A stretch of 47,059 nucleotides of DNA, from the NCBI GenBank assembly GCA_017938765.1, contig JAGBAX010000010.1, forward strand, positions 1 through 47,059, in the 5' to 3' direction. Shown here piece by piece: positions 40,267-47,059 of this stretch. The translations under genes were made by a program, and so were the position numbers. The notes below the pieces were generated by a model. That model was given only the letters and a program-made list of their open reading frames with translations, made no database searches and was not told the origin of the DNA. Each line of letters begins with the position of its first letter. Within the stretch, counting starts at the first letter, position 1. Origin of the DNA: Alistipes sp. (GTDB lineage Bacteria; Bacteroidota; Bacteroidia; Bacteroidales; Rikenellaceae).

Positions 40267-43200
40267 ATGAGAAAATTAGCACTATTTCTAATTCTGATGT
40301 TGGGGTGCGGTTTCGTTGCTTGTGACAAACAGGGCGACGATCTTCTTGAGCCTGCATACCCATCTCCAGAGGCGGTTATCGTGGATGATGACGCGTGTGG
40401 AGGAAACACCATTACAATCTGTTTTGATGGCAGTGCTGCTGAGAAGGCTGGAGCAACAAAGTTTGTCTCTACCCTTACCCCAGAGGGTTCAGCAGAGCCT
40501 ATCACTATGACAAAGGATGCAGGTCCTTCTACAGCTTGCGTTCACACCCACAAGAATCTTCCTATGGGTGTCTACACAGCTTCTGTACACGCTATATATC
40601 CAGATGGCACAGCTACAGACCCTGTATATGTAACAGACTCAAAGGGTAATATTGTAAAGCTCAAGCTGGCAGGCTCTAACCTTGCTGTGAAGTTTGCTTA
40701 TGCAACATCTTCAACTCTTGCCTTCTCTTGGAGTGCAAGTGGATTTAAGGATGCGGCAAAGGACCTCAAGACAGCTTATAGCTTTGGTCTCTACCGTGAT
40801 GCACAGTGTACAGACCTTGTTGTCTCTTGGGCATCAAAGCCAAACGAGCCAATCTGGGAGGATTTGGCAGACGGTTATCCACAGTTTGAGTTCTCTGGTT
40901 TGGAGAAGAACACAAGCTACTGGTTTGTAGTTGAGGATACAACAAACAAGACTGTTGCTGACCCTATTGAGGGTAAGACCCTTGACTTTACCGTTGTTGA
41001 GCCAAGCGCTACATCAAAGGTTGAGGTTGGCGGCATTGCTCTGGCTGAGGACTTTAGCGAGCTTGTTTGGGGTGGTAACTACCTACGTGGCTCGGCTGCT
41101 TACTCTGCTGACGACCGTAACCTTGCAACAGCATTTGACAAGGCTGAGGGCGTAAACCCTGTTGGCGGTGGTCCTTGGAAGTGGTATCTTGTTGCGCCAG
41201 GCGTAGAGATTGGTCTGTTCACAACAATGAAGAACGCTATTGAGAACTCTCGCCTTGCTACTTGGGGCTGCTGTAATGAGGTCTCTGGCGACACTACTTC
41301 TCCACTCTGCGGCCGTATAGGTCATATTAAGTTGGGCGCAAGCAGCAAGACTGGACTTATGTGTACTCCAGAGCTTGTAAACCTTAAGTCTGTGGCTACT
41401 ATTGAGGTGCAGTTTGACCAGGCTCTCTACGATTCTGACCCTACAACTGCTGCTGTATATGTAATCAGCAACTCAGAGCACGCTGGTAAGAGTGGCGCAT
41501 CATCTGTAACCCCTGCAATGGAGAACCTTACCCCTGCGGCAGAGTTCAAGATTAAGGCAGGCCGTACATTTACAACCGAGAAGATTGTCCTTACAAACGT
41601 AGAGCCAGGTGCGCGTATCGGTATCGGCCCTATCCGCAAGGATGGCTCAACTCCAGGCTCTTCTCAGCACCGTATGTACCTTGATAACGTTATTATTAAG
41701 GTTGTTGCTTACGAGGTAACTAAGACTCCACTTGACAAGCCAGTTATCGCTTCTGCCGTATCTACAGCAGAGCAGATTATGGTTAAGTGGAACAAGGTTG
41801 AAAACGCTACAGGCTATGTTCTTGAGTATAAGGAGAGTGCAGCACAGAATTACACTGTTGTAGAGCTTGACAAGGTACTTGAGTACACAATCACTGGTCT
41901 TAAGAGCGCTACTGAGTATCAGATTCGCGTTAAGGCTGTTGAGCCTGCTTCACAGAGCGAGTCAGAGTACTCTGATGTCTATACAGTAAAGACCGTTGCT
42001 AAGGCTTCATTCCCAATGACAGCATCTAATGCAGATGAGTTTATCGCTATCCTTAACAATGCTGACGGATTGCGTTCTGCAAGTGCTACTGACGAGATTC
42101 AGATTCTTGCTAACCTTAACTTCGCTGGTAAGACCCTGCCTGCAGGCCCTGTATTCACAGGTACACTTGTAGGTAATGGCCACACTATTAGCGGCGTTAC
42201 CTCAGACCACGCACTCTTCGCTACAGTAGGTAATGTTTCTAACCTTACTATTGATGAGAGCTGTACATTTACCGCATCAAAGGCTGGTCTTCTTGCTGCT
42301 CTTGCACAGGAGGGTGTAGGTACATTTACAAATGTAGTAAACAAGGCTAATGTAACTCTGGCTATCGCTGGTGATGGTGATGCTACTGTTGCTGTTGCTG
42401 GTCTTGTAGCTTCTGGAGAGGTTGCAATGGAAAGCTGTAAGAACTATGGTAACATCACTTACACCGCTGCGGGTGCATCTTATGGTGCTCTTGTTGGTGG
42501 TCTTGCTGGTTACAACAACGGAGCAATGAACAAGTGCGAGAACAACGGTAAGGTAACAATGAATGTTCAGACCCTCTCTGCATTTGGTGTTATTAAGAGC
42601 ATTGACAACCTGCCAATCCACATCGGCGGTCTTGCAGCACAGCTCGGCACTTCTGCTCCTATTACTGAGTCTACTAACAATGGCGAGGTTGATTACGACA
42701 TTACAAATATTGAGAAGATTGCAGTATCTTGCGGAACTAACCGCCCTCGTATGGGAGGATTGGTTGGTCTTACACAGAGCTCAATCACAAAGAGTGTAAA
42801 CAACGGTAAGGTTGATGTTAATGTTGTTACATCAGACGGCTCTGTATTCTCTGGTAAGAACTATCCAGTAAATGTTGGTGGTATCTCTGGTGGTGCTCCT
42901 GCAGATGCTTCTGGTGCTACAGGTGCAGATATCGTAGAGTGCGTAAACAACGGTGCAATTAACTGCGTATCATACTGTAAGGGTACACGACCAACTTGCG
43001 GTGGTATTGTTGGTTATCCAGGTTTTGAGGACCCTTCACAGACTAACCAGATTACCCGTTGCGAGAATAAGGGCGAGATGAAGGTTGTCTCTCACGACCT
43101 TATGCGTGCTGGTGGTATCTCTGGTGGCTCATCTAACGTAACTTACTGTAAGAACACTGGTACAATCATCGGTGGAATCACTGTTGAGGATGGTAATATC

Positions 43201-43626
43201 GGTGGTATTATCGGTTGGTTGGATAAGGGCCATAAGTTTGAGTACAACGAGAGCTACTGTACACTGAGCAACGACAGAGGTGGTTCTGGCGGTACTTCAG
43301 AGATTGGTGGTCTTATCGGTCAGCACGGTAACTACGACAGCTGCCCAGGTGAGGGTCGCGGTTGTAAGGTTAAGTGTGATATTACTTACGACTATAGCAA
43401 TGAGAAGTGGTATGGTATGATTCTGGGTTACTACTGGTCAACATCTAACACTGTTGTTCTGGGTACTGAGGATGAGCCTATCATCGTTCTTGGTGGTAGT
43501 ATGACCTATGCAGGTGGTACAACTCAGGTTACTGCAGAGAACTATCAGGAGTATACAAACCACAGCTCTGCTGGTGGTAAGTCTGGTAGCAAGCCATTTA
43601 CTGTTCACGTAAAATTCGGAGAATAA
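40267..43626 (+). CDS. Large FN3/GLUG-like surface lipoprotein
   Basis: A 1119-aa lipoprotein. The promoter and signal peptide favour ATG at 40267 (lipobox FVAC, Cys19) over the longer frame. Residues about 30-260 look like FN3/Ig-type domains, about 270-510 a beta-rich domain with several Cys, about 515-605 a clear FN3 domain (VKWNKVENATGYVLEYK, YTITGLKSATEYQIRVKAV). From about 610 to 1060 GLUG-like beta-helix repeats follow (GTLVGNGHTISGV, VGGLAGYNNGAMNKCENNG, IGGLAAQ). Codons resemble those of rplY (GGT, GTT, AAG), suggesting high expression. First gene of a three-gene operon. Confidence 0.85.
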   Translation: MRKLALFLILMLGCGFVACDKQGDDLLEPAYPSPEAVIVDDDACGGNTITICFDGSAAEKAGATKFVSTLTPEGSAEPITMTKDAGPSTACVHTHKNLPMGVYTASVHAIYPDGTATDPVYVTDSKGNIVKLKLAGSNLAVKFAYATSSTLAFSWSASGFKDAAKDLKTAYSFGLYRDAQCTDLVVSWASKPNEPIWEDLADGYPQFEFSGLEKNTSYWFVVEDTTNKTVADPIEGKTLDFTVVEPSATSKVEVGGIALAEDFSELVWGGNYLRGSAAYSADDRNLATAFDKAEGVNPVGGGPWKWYLVAPGVEIGLFTTMKNAIENSRLATWGCCNEVSGDTTSPLCGRIGHIKLGASSKTGLMCTPELVNLKSVATIEVQFDQALYDSDPTTAAVYVISNSEHAGKSGASSVTPAMENLTPAAEFKIKAGRTFTTEKIVLTNVEPGARIGIGPIRKDGSTPGSSQHRMYLDNVIIKVVAYEVTKTPLDKPVIASAVSTAEQIMVKWNKVENATGYVLEYKESAAQNYTVVELDKVLEYTITGLKSATEYQIRVKAVEPASQSESEYSDVYTVKTVAKASFPMTASNADEFIAILNNADGLRSASATDEIQILANLNFAGKTLPAGPVFTGTLVGNGHTISGVTSDHALFATVGNVSNLTIDESCTFTASKAGLLAALAQEGVGTFTNVVNKANVTLAIAGDGDATVAVAGLVASGEVAMESCKNYGNITYTAAGASYGALVGGLAGYNNGAMNKCENNGKVTMNVQTLSAFGVIKSIDNLPIHIGGLAAQLGTSAPITESTNNGEVDYDITNIEKIAVSCGTNRPRMGGLVGLTQSSITKSVNNGKVDVNVVTSDGSVFSGKNYPVNVGGISGGAPADASGATGADIVECVNNGAINCVSYCKGTRPTCGGIVGYPGFEDPSQTNQITRCENKGEMKVVSHDLMRAGGISGGSSNVTYCKNTGTIIGGITVEDGNIGGIIGWLDKGHKFEYNESYCTLSNDRGGSGGTSEIGGLIGQHGNYDSCPGEGRGCKVKCDITYDYSNEKWYGMILGYYWSTSNTVVLGTEDEPIIVLGGSMTYAGGTTQVTAENYQEYTNHSSAGGKSGSKPFTVHVKFGE

Positions 43627-43630
43627 AACT

Positions 43631-44434
43631 ATGAAAAAGATATTTTATTTATTGAGTATGGTTATGTTGTTTGCTGTTGCCTGCGACAAGGATAACACAA
43701 ACAACGAGGAGCAAATCAAGGCTCCAACAGCGCTTGAGTATGCAAGCGTAACTATCGCTGACCACAACGCTATTGTTATTAAGCCAGAGGATATCGCTCC
43801 AAATGCACCAGTTGTAGTTGTTGCAACAAAAGACCTTGAGCTTAAGACTCGCGCTGCGGAGCAGCTTGATGTAAACTTTAAGGCTGCCGAGCACTGTCTT
43901 ATCGGAAACTATATCCTATGCATTGTAGAGGTTGGTAATGATGCCGATGCATCGTTCTTGGCAGAGGTAAAGAATTCATTCTCTTCTGCAACAAAGGCAT
44001 ACTTGCTCAGCTATCGCAATGAGTATGCATATACAGCAGCTATGCAGATTCCTGATACATTCAACGCCTATGGTTGCGTGTCAGCGACTATGAATGCTAC
44101 TACTTATGCTGCAAATAACTTCACAAAGCCAGTATCATTTGTTCATGTACACGCTACAGAGAACTCTCTGTATAAGTGGTACGGTGTTGAGCCAAACTAT
44201 GTTGCTGTGCCTTTGTGCGTAGGTGCTCTTGTTGCTATCAACGAGTGTACACACTACACTACTGGCGAGCTTCTTCCACGTGACGGTATGGGTCTTGTAT
44301 CCTATACTAAGTATCTTGGTGGTAAGGATGGTCACGAGGTTGTTCTCTACTCTGTAGATGGAGCAAACGAGGGCTGGTGCGATGCAGAATTTGAAGTTTA
44401 TAACCAAATCTGGAATTTCTTTAAAAATCATTAA
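43631..44434 (+). CDS. Pseudo-esterase lipoprotein, paralog of the next gene
   Basis: A 267-aa lipoprotein (lipobox AVAC, Cys18) whose body aligns with the esterase encoded next to it: PEDIAPNAPVVVVA with PTDLPADAPLVFIL, PVSFVHVHATEN with PVAFMEVHGTGD, VAVPLCVGALVAINEC with LAVPVAVGAVAAANKC. The catalytic positions are lost: GMSNG becomes SYRNE (Ser141 to Arg129), Asp192 becomes Asn178 and His265 becomes Glu247; the HGYGG oxyanion segment is missing. It is thus likely a non-catalytic binding or scaffolding protein. It starts 4 bases after the large lipoprotein gene. Confidence 0.85.
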   Translation: MKKIFYLLSMVMLFAVACDKDNTNNEEQIKAPTALEYASVTIADHNAIVIKPEDIAPNAPVVVVATKDLELKTRAAEQLDVNFKAAEHCLIGNYILCIVEVGNDADASFLAEVKNSFSSATKAYLLSYRNEYAYTAAMQIPDTFNAYGCVSATMNATTYAANNFTKPVSFVHVHATENSLYKWYGVEPNYVAVPLCVGALVAINECTHYTTGELLPRDGMGLVSYTKYLGGKDGHEVVLYSVDGANEGWCDAEFEVYNQIWNFFKNH

Positions 44435-44439
44435 TCAAT

Positions 44440-45303
44440 ATGAAGAAGTTTATATTCATACTGTCAGCACTCTTTGTATGCTATGCAGCTAGTGCTGGAT
44501 CGCTCAAAACAGAGACTATTGAGGATCAGGGTGTTACAAGATCATACTATGTTTACTTGCCAACAGACCTTCCAGCAGATGCACCGCTGGTGTTTATCCT
44601 TCACGGATATGGAGGTAGCGCAAATGCATATGTAAACAACTCATCACTTACCTTCAAGCAGCTTGCAGAGGAGTATAAGGTTGCTCTTTGCTACCCACAG
44701 GCAACTACCGACCCTCGTCCAAACACTGGTTGGAATGTATACTACCCTTGGCAGATTGACAAGATGAAGATTGATGATTGCGAGTTTATCTGCAACCTTG
44801 CAAAGCACCTTCACACAAAGTACAACCTTTCGGCAAAGAACACCTTCCTTACAGGTATGTCAAATGGTGGTGAGATGTGCTACCTGATGGCTTATCGTAA
44901 GGCAAGTGAGTTCGGTGCTATTGCATCAATGGCGGGCCTTACCCTTACAGAGATGGCAAAGCGTCACGACTATACTACCCCAGTAGCATTTATGGAGGTA
45001 CACGGTACTGGCGATATGACCTCTCGTTGGGAGGGCGACCCTACAAACCAGTATGGTTGGGGTGCTTACCTTGCAGTTCCTGTTGCAGTAGGAGCAGTTG
45101 CTGCAGCAAACAAGTGTATGTATCAGGAGACTACCGTGCTTCCAAAGATTAAGAATCAGGTTATCTTCCACCGCTACTATGGCTCGCCATATGGCAAGGA
45201 GGTACACTTCTACGAGGTTCGCAATGGTGGTCACAACTGGGCAACAGATTCATTTGACTCTTGCCGCGTAATTATGGAGTTCTTCAAGAGCAACATGAGA
45301 TAG
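44440..45303 (+). CDS. Secreted alpha/beta-hydrolase, LpqC/CE1-like esterase
   Basis: A 287-aa secreted esterase of the polyhydroxybutyrate-depolymerase/feruloyl-esterase (CE1, LpqC) type. A cleavable signal peptide ends near AASAG. Oxyanion motif HGYGG (55-59), nucleophile Ser141 in GMSNG, Asp192 in HGTGD and His265 in NGGHNW form a complete triad. Likely substrates are acetyl or feruloyl esters on plant polysaccharide, but the sequence does not tell. It lies 5 bases after the pseudo-esterase gene and is followed by a terminator. Confidence 0.9.
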   Translation: MKKFIFILSALFVCYAASAGSLKTETIEDQGVTRSYYVYLPTDLPADAPLVFILHGYGGSANAYVNNSSLTFKQLAEEYKVALCYPQATTDPRPNTGWNVYYPWQIDKMKIDDCEFICNLAKHLHTKYNLSAKNTFLTGMSNGGEMCYLMAYRKASEFGAIASMAGLTLTEMAKRHDYTTPVAFMEVHGTGDMTSRWEGDPTNQYGWGAYLAVPVAVGAVAAANKCMYQETTVLPKIKNQVIFHRYYGSPYGKEVHFYEVRNGGHNWATDSFDSCRVIMEFFKSNMR

Positions 45304-45324
45304 ACTACCCCCAGCAATATTTAG

Positions 45325-45351
45325 ATAGGAGAGCCGACAAAGCTCTCCTAT
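45325..45351 (+). terminator. Intrinsic terminator of the esterase operon
   Basis: ataggagagc (45325-45334) pairs with gctctcctat (45342-45351), 7-base loop, then a run of seven T. Confidence 0.9.
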
Positions 45352-45449
45352 TTTTTTGCGTATAGTCGTTTAGCCTGCAAAAAGAAGACTTTCATCCCCT
45401 TTTTATGCCGTTTCGCGGTGCTTTTTGGAGGTAAATTGCACATATTTAC

Positions 45450-45457
45450 TATCTTTG
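45450..45457 (+). promoter_or_regulatory. -7 element upstream of the Trp/Gly/His-rich lipoprotein
   Basis: TATCTTTG fits the consensus, with TTTG at 45424-45427, 22 bases upstream. The leader to the ATG at 45515 is about 50 bases. Confidence 0.65.
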
Positions 45458-45514
45458 TAAAAAATAAGGCACGATTTTTAGTTCCTTTTTCGTTTAACTA
45501 AAAAACAGATTGCT

Positions 45515-46621
45515 ATGAAAAGGTTAGTATTTATTATTATGGTGTCGGTAGTGTTAAGCGGTTGTGCCACTTTTCAAAGTGCATCTATCGGCGATGATTT
45601 ATATAGTTCGCACAATCGTGTGGAGATTGCTGCTCGTCAGAAGGCTGAGGCTGAGGCTGCTCGTGCCGAGGCAGAGGCAAGACAGGCGGCTTGGGAGGCT
45701 AAGCTTGCCGAGGCGCGTGCTGTAGCGGCGGAGAATGAGTTTAAGGGGCTGACAAGCGCAGCGCAGACCCCGTATGCTAATAACTCATACGACTCTGTGC
45801 TTGCAGATGACTATCAGAGTGCATACGCACGCCGTCTGTACGGCTTTAGCTCGCCTTCGTACAAGATGCCGTCAAGCTACTACACCTATCGTTATACCGA
45901 TGCTTACCAGTACGCATCGGCATACGACCCCGCTTTTTACAACATTATGGTCTCTGGAGATCAGGTGTGGGTAGAGCCTAAGTATATAACATCTATGTTT
46001 GGCACTTGGGGCGCAGCTGTTGCCGTGCCAACATATAGCTGGTACTACGGCTGGACAAGGCCAAGCTATATGTGGTGGTATGGCTACCCTCGCTACTCAT
46101 GGTACGACTGGGGTTGGGGCTGCGGATACGACCCATATTGGGGTTGGAGCTGGGGCTTTGGCTGGGGTGGATACCCATATCATCCAGGATTTATCCCTCC
46201 ACACCATCATCACCACTACTATCCACCTCACTATGACGGTGGACATGGACACCACAATGGGCCAAGCGTAGCTGTGCGTCCTAACTCATCCCGCCCAGGT
46301 GGTAGACCAGCCTATCTTGCAGGTGGTGGAGGCTCTCGCCCTTCATACGGAAGCAGTAGCAGCAGTGGCAGAACGCAGTATCGCAGCGGAACGGTTACTG
46401 GTAGCGGAAGCTATCGTGGTACGGCTAGCAGTCGTGGTAGCAGTAGCTCGCAGTATCGCGGAAATAGCAATAGCTCAACCCGCAACAGCAGCTCATTTAA
46501 CCAGCGCAACGAGAATAACTCCTTCCGTAGCTCATCAAGCTATGGCGGTAGCTCTGGAGGCTATAGTGGTGGCAGCCTCTCCTCTGGCGGTAGTCACGGT
46601 GGCGGCCAGGGTAGACGATAG
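45515..46621 (+). CDS. Low-complexity Trp/Tyr/Gly/His-rich lipoprotein
   Basis: A 368-aa lipoprotein (lipobox LSGC). A charged Ala/Glu/Arg coiled-coil-like segment (about 38-75) is followed by a Tyr-rich region, a Trp/Tyr/Gly block (about 170-222, WGWGCGYDPYWGWSWGFGWG-like), a run of five His with more nearby (about 230-248) and a Ser/Gly/Arg tail (270-368). I do not recognise a family with a known function. The His cluster could bind metal and the tail could be disordered. It is followed 46 bases later by an outer-membrane-protein gene, with no promoter visible, so they may be co-transcribed. Confidence 0.7.
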   Translation: MKRLVFIIMVSVVLSGCATFQSASIGDDLYSSHNRVEIAARQKAEAEAARAEAEARQAAWEAKLAEARAVAAENEFKGLTSAAQTPYANNSYDSVLADDYQSAYARRLYGFSSPSYKMPSSYYTYRYTDAYQYASAYDPAFYNIMVSGDQVWVEPKYITSMFGTWGAAVAVPTYSWYYGWTRPSYMWWYGYPRYSWYDWGWGCGYDPYWGWSWGFGWGGYPYHPGFIPPHHHHHYYPPHYDGGHGHHNGPSVAVRPNSSRPGGRPAYLAGGGGSRPSYGSSSSSGRTQYRSGTVTGSGSYRGTASSRGSSSSQYRGNSNSSTRNSSSFNQRNENNSFRSSSSYGGSSGGYSGGSLSSGGSHGGGQGRR

Positions 46622-46667
46622 TCTGGTACGAAAAGTGTATAACTTCAACTAAAAAGTGCAAACAGAT

Positions 46668-47059
46668 ATGAGAAAGATTATATCTCTACTTTGCTCACTA
46701 CTGCTCGTTTGTGGAGTGGCAAAGGCTCAATATGATTCGGGTGGACTTATTATCGACCCAAGTACAATTACGGCGTTTGATATGTTCAACAGCGCACATA
46801 CGCAGTTTAACACAATTACCGCTCGCTCGGCAGCTATGGCTGGTGCGATGACCTCACTGGGTGCAGATGCCTCATCGCTGAGCATCAACCCTGCGGGCGT
46901 AGGCATGTATCGCACAAACGAGCTGACCTTTACGCCGATGATGAGCTTCACCCGCGCAAAGAACAACGCACAGCCCTTTGAGGGCAATAGCAAGAATCGC
47001 TTTGCTGTTGGTAACTTCGGCGTTGTGGTAAAGCTAAGGGAGAGTTCTACAGGCGTTAC
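46668..47059 (+). CDS. OmpP1/FadL-family outer membrane protein (truncated by window end)
   Basis: Start ATG at 46668; 130 codons are visible and the frame is open at the window edge. The signal peptide ends near GVAKAQ. The conserved N-terminal stretch TARSAAMAGAMTSLGADASSLSINPAG is the Bacteroidetes OmpP1/FadL/PG33-type signature, with an Asn-Pro-Ala-Gly turn before the first strands (NELTFTPMMSF). Such beta-barrels transport hydrophobic molecules. It probably forms a unit with the lipoprotein upstream. Confidence 0.85.
   Translation, partial: MRKIISLLCSLLLVCGVAKAQYDSGGLIIDPSTITAFDMFNSAHTQFNTITARSAAMAGAMTSLGADASSLSINPAGVGMYRTNELTFTPMMSFTRAKNNAQPFEGNSKNRFAVGNFGVVVKLRESSTGV

Noticed and set aside
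40032-40505. 157-aa minus-strand open frame over the repeats and the start of the large lipoprotein
   Set aside because: It is a shadow of the plus-strand gene and the repeated region, with no family features and no promoter.

Overview
The window comes from a Bacteroidales chromosome. Promoters repeatedly match the Bacteroidetes pattern (TTTG, about 20 bases, then TAnnTTTG) and there are few Shine-Dalgarno sites. The gene content is typical of the group: fimbrillin-like, BspA-type leucine-rich-repeat and BACON-like surface lipoproteins, WbqC, DUF3108, an OmpP1/FadL-like porin and a GlpT-like carrier beside a periplasmic GDPD. The genus cannot be fixed from the sequence; the Rikenellaceae/Alistipes side is a guess.

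Layout. 1-1.6 kb: tRNA-Arg and a WecA/TagO-like glycosyl-phosphate transferase. 1.7-5.2 kb: a BspA-like LRR lipoprotein followed by a DUF2806 protein. 5.2-13.8 kb (minus): a surface-protein operon of LRR lipoprotein, a 47-aa peptide, a 1383-aa modular fimbrillin-like lipoprotein and a 487-aa lipoprotein. 14.2-17.8 kb: endonuclease IV, secreted glycerophosphodiesterase, organophosphate carrier and YbaK deacylase. 17.9-19.2 kb: DUF1963 protein and a degenerate PP2C-like protein. 19.3-23.4 kb: ALDH and SDR (minus), then an aminotransferase and a nitroreductase (plus). 23.4-27 kb: a palindromic element, then WbqC, IspG and a FucO-like dehydrogenase (minus). 27-32 kb: RecG, a DUF3108 protein, a coiled-coil membrane protein and a TIR-Lcl protein. 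32-33.5 kb: ribosomal protein L25 and Pth. 33.5-39.5 kb (minus): a BlaR1/BlaI-type pair, then CstA, an LTA-synthase-like sulfatase-fold protein and a hypothetical protein. 39.6-40.2 kb: tRNA-Thr followed by repeated fragments of its own 3' end and a cloverleaf-like palindrome, which look like a site of past integration. 40.3-45.3 kb: an operon of a large FN3/GLUG-like lipoprotein, a pseudo-esterase lipoprotein and an intact secreted esterase. 45.5 kb to the end: a Trp/Gly/His-rich lipoprotein and a truncated outer-membrane protein.

Most striking are: (1) the three-gene esterase / pseudo-esterase / giant lipoprotein operon, whose codon use resembles that of ribosomal protein L25; (2) the modular surface operon with its small conserved-looking peptide and a G9 tract in the LRR gene; (3) the tRNA-Thr region with stacked attachment-site-like repeats and a 105-nt multi-stem palindrome; (4) a second multi-hairpin palindrome at 23.4 kb. 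Several start codons were revised from promoter positions, and two genes (the WecA-like gene and recG) appear to be transcribed without a leader. All family names rest on motif recognition by eye; no database search was run.
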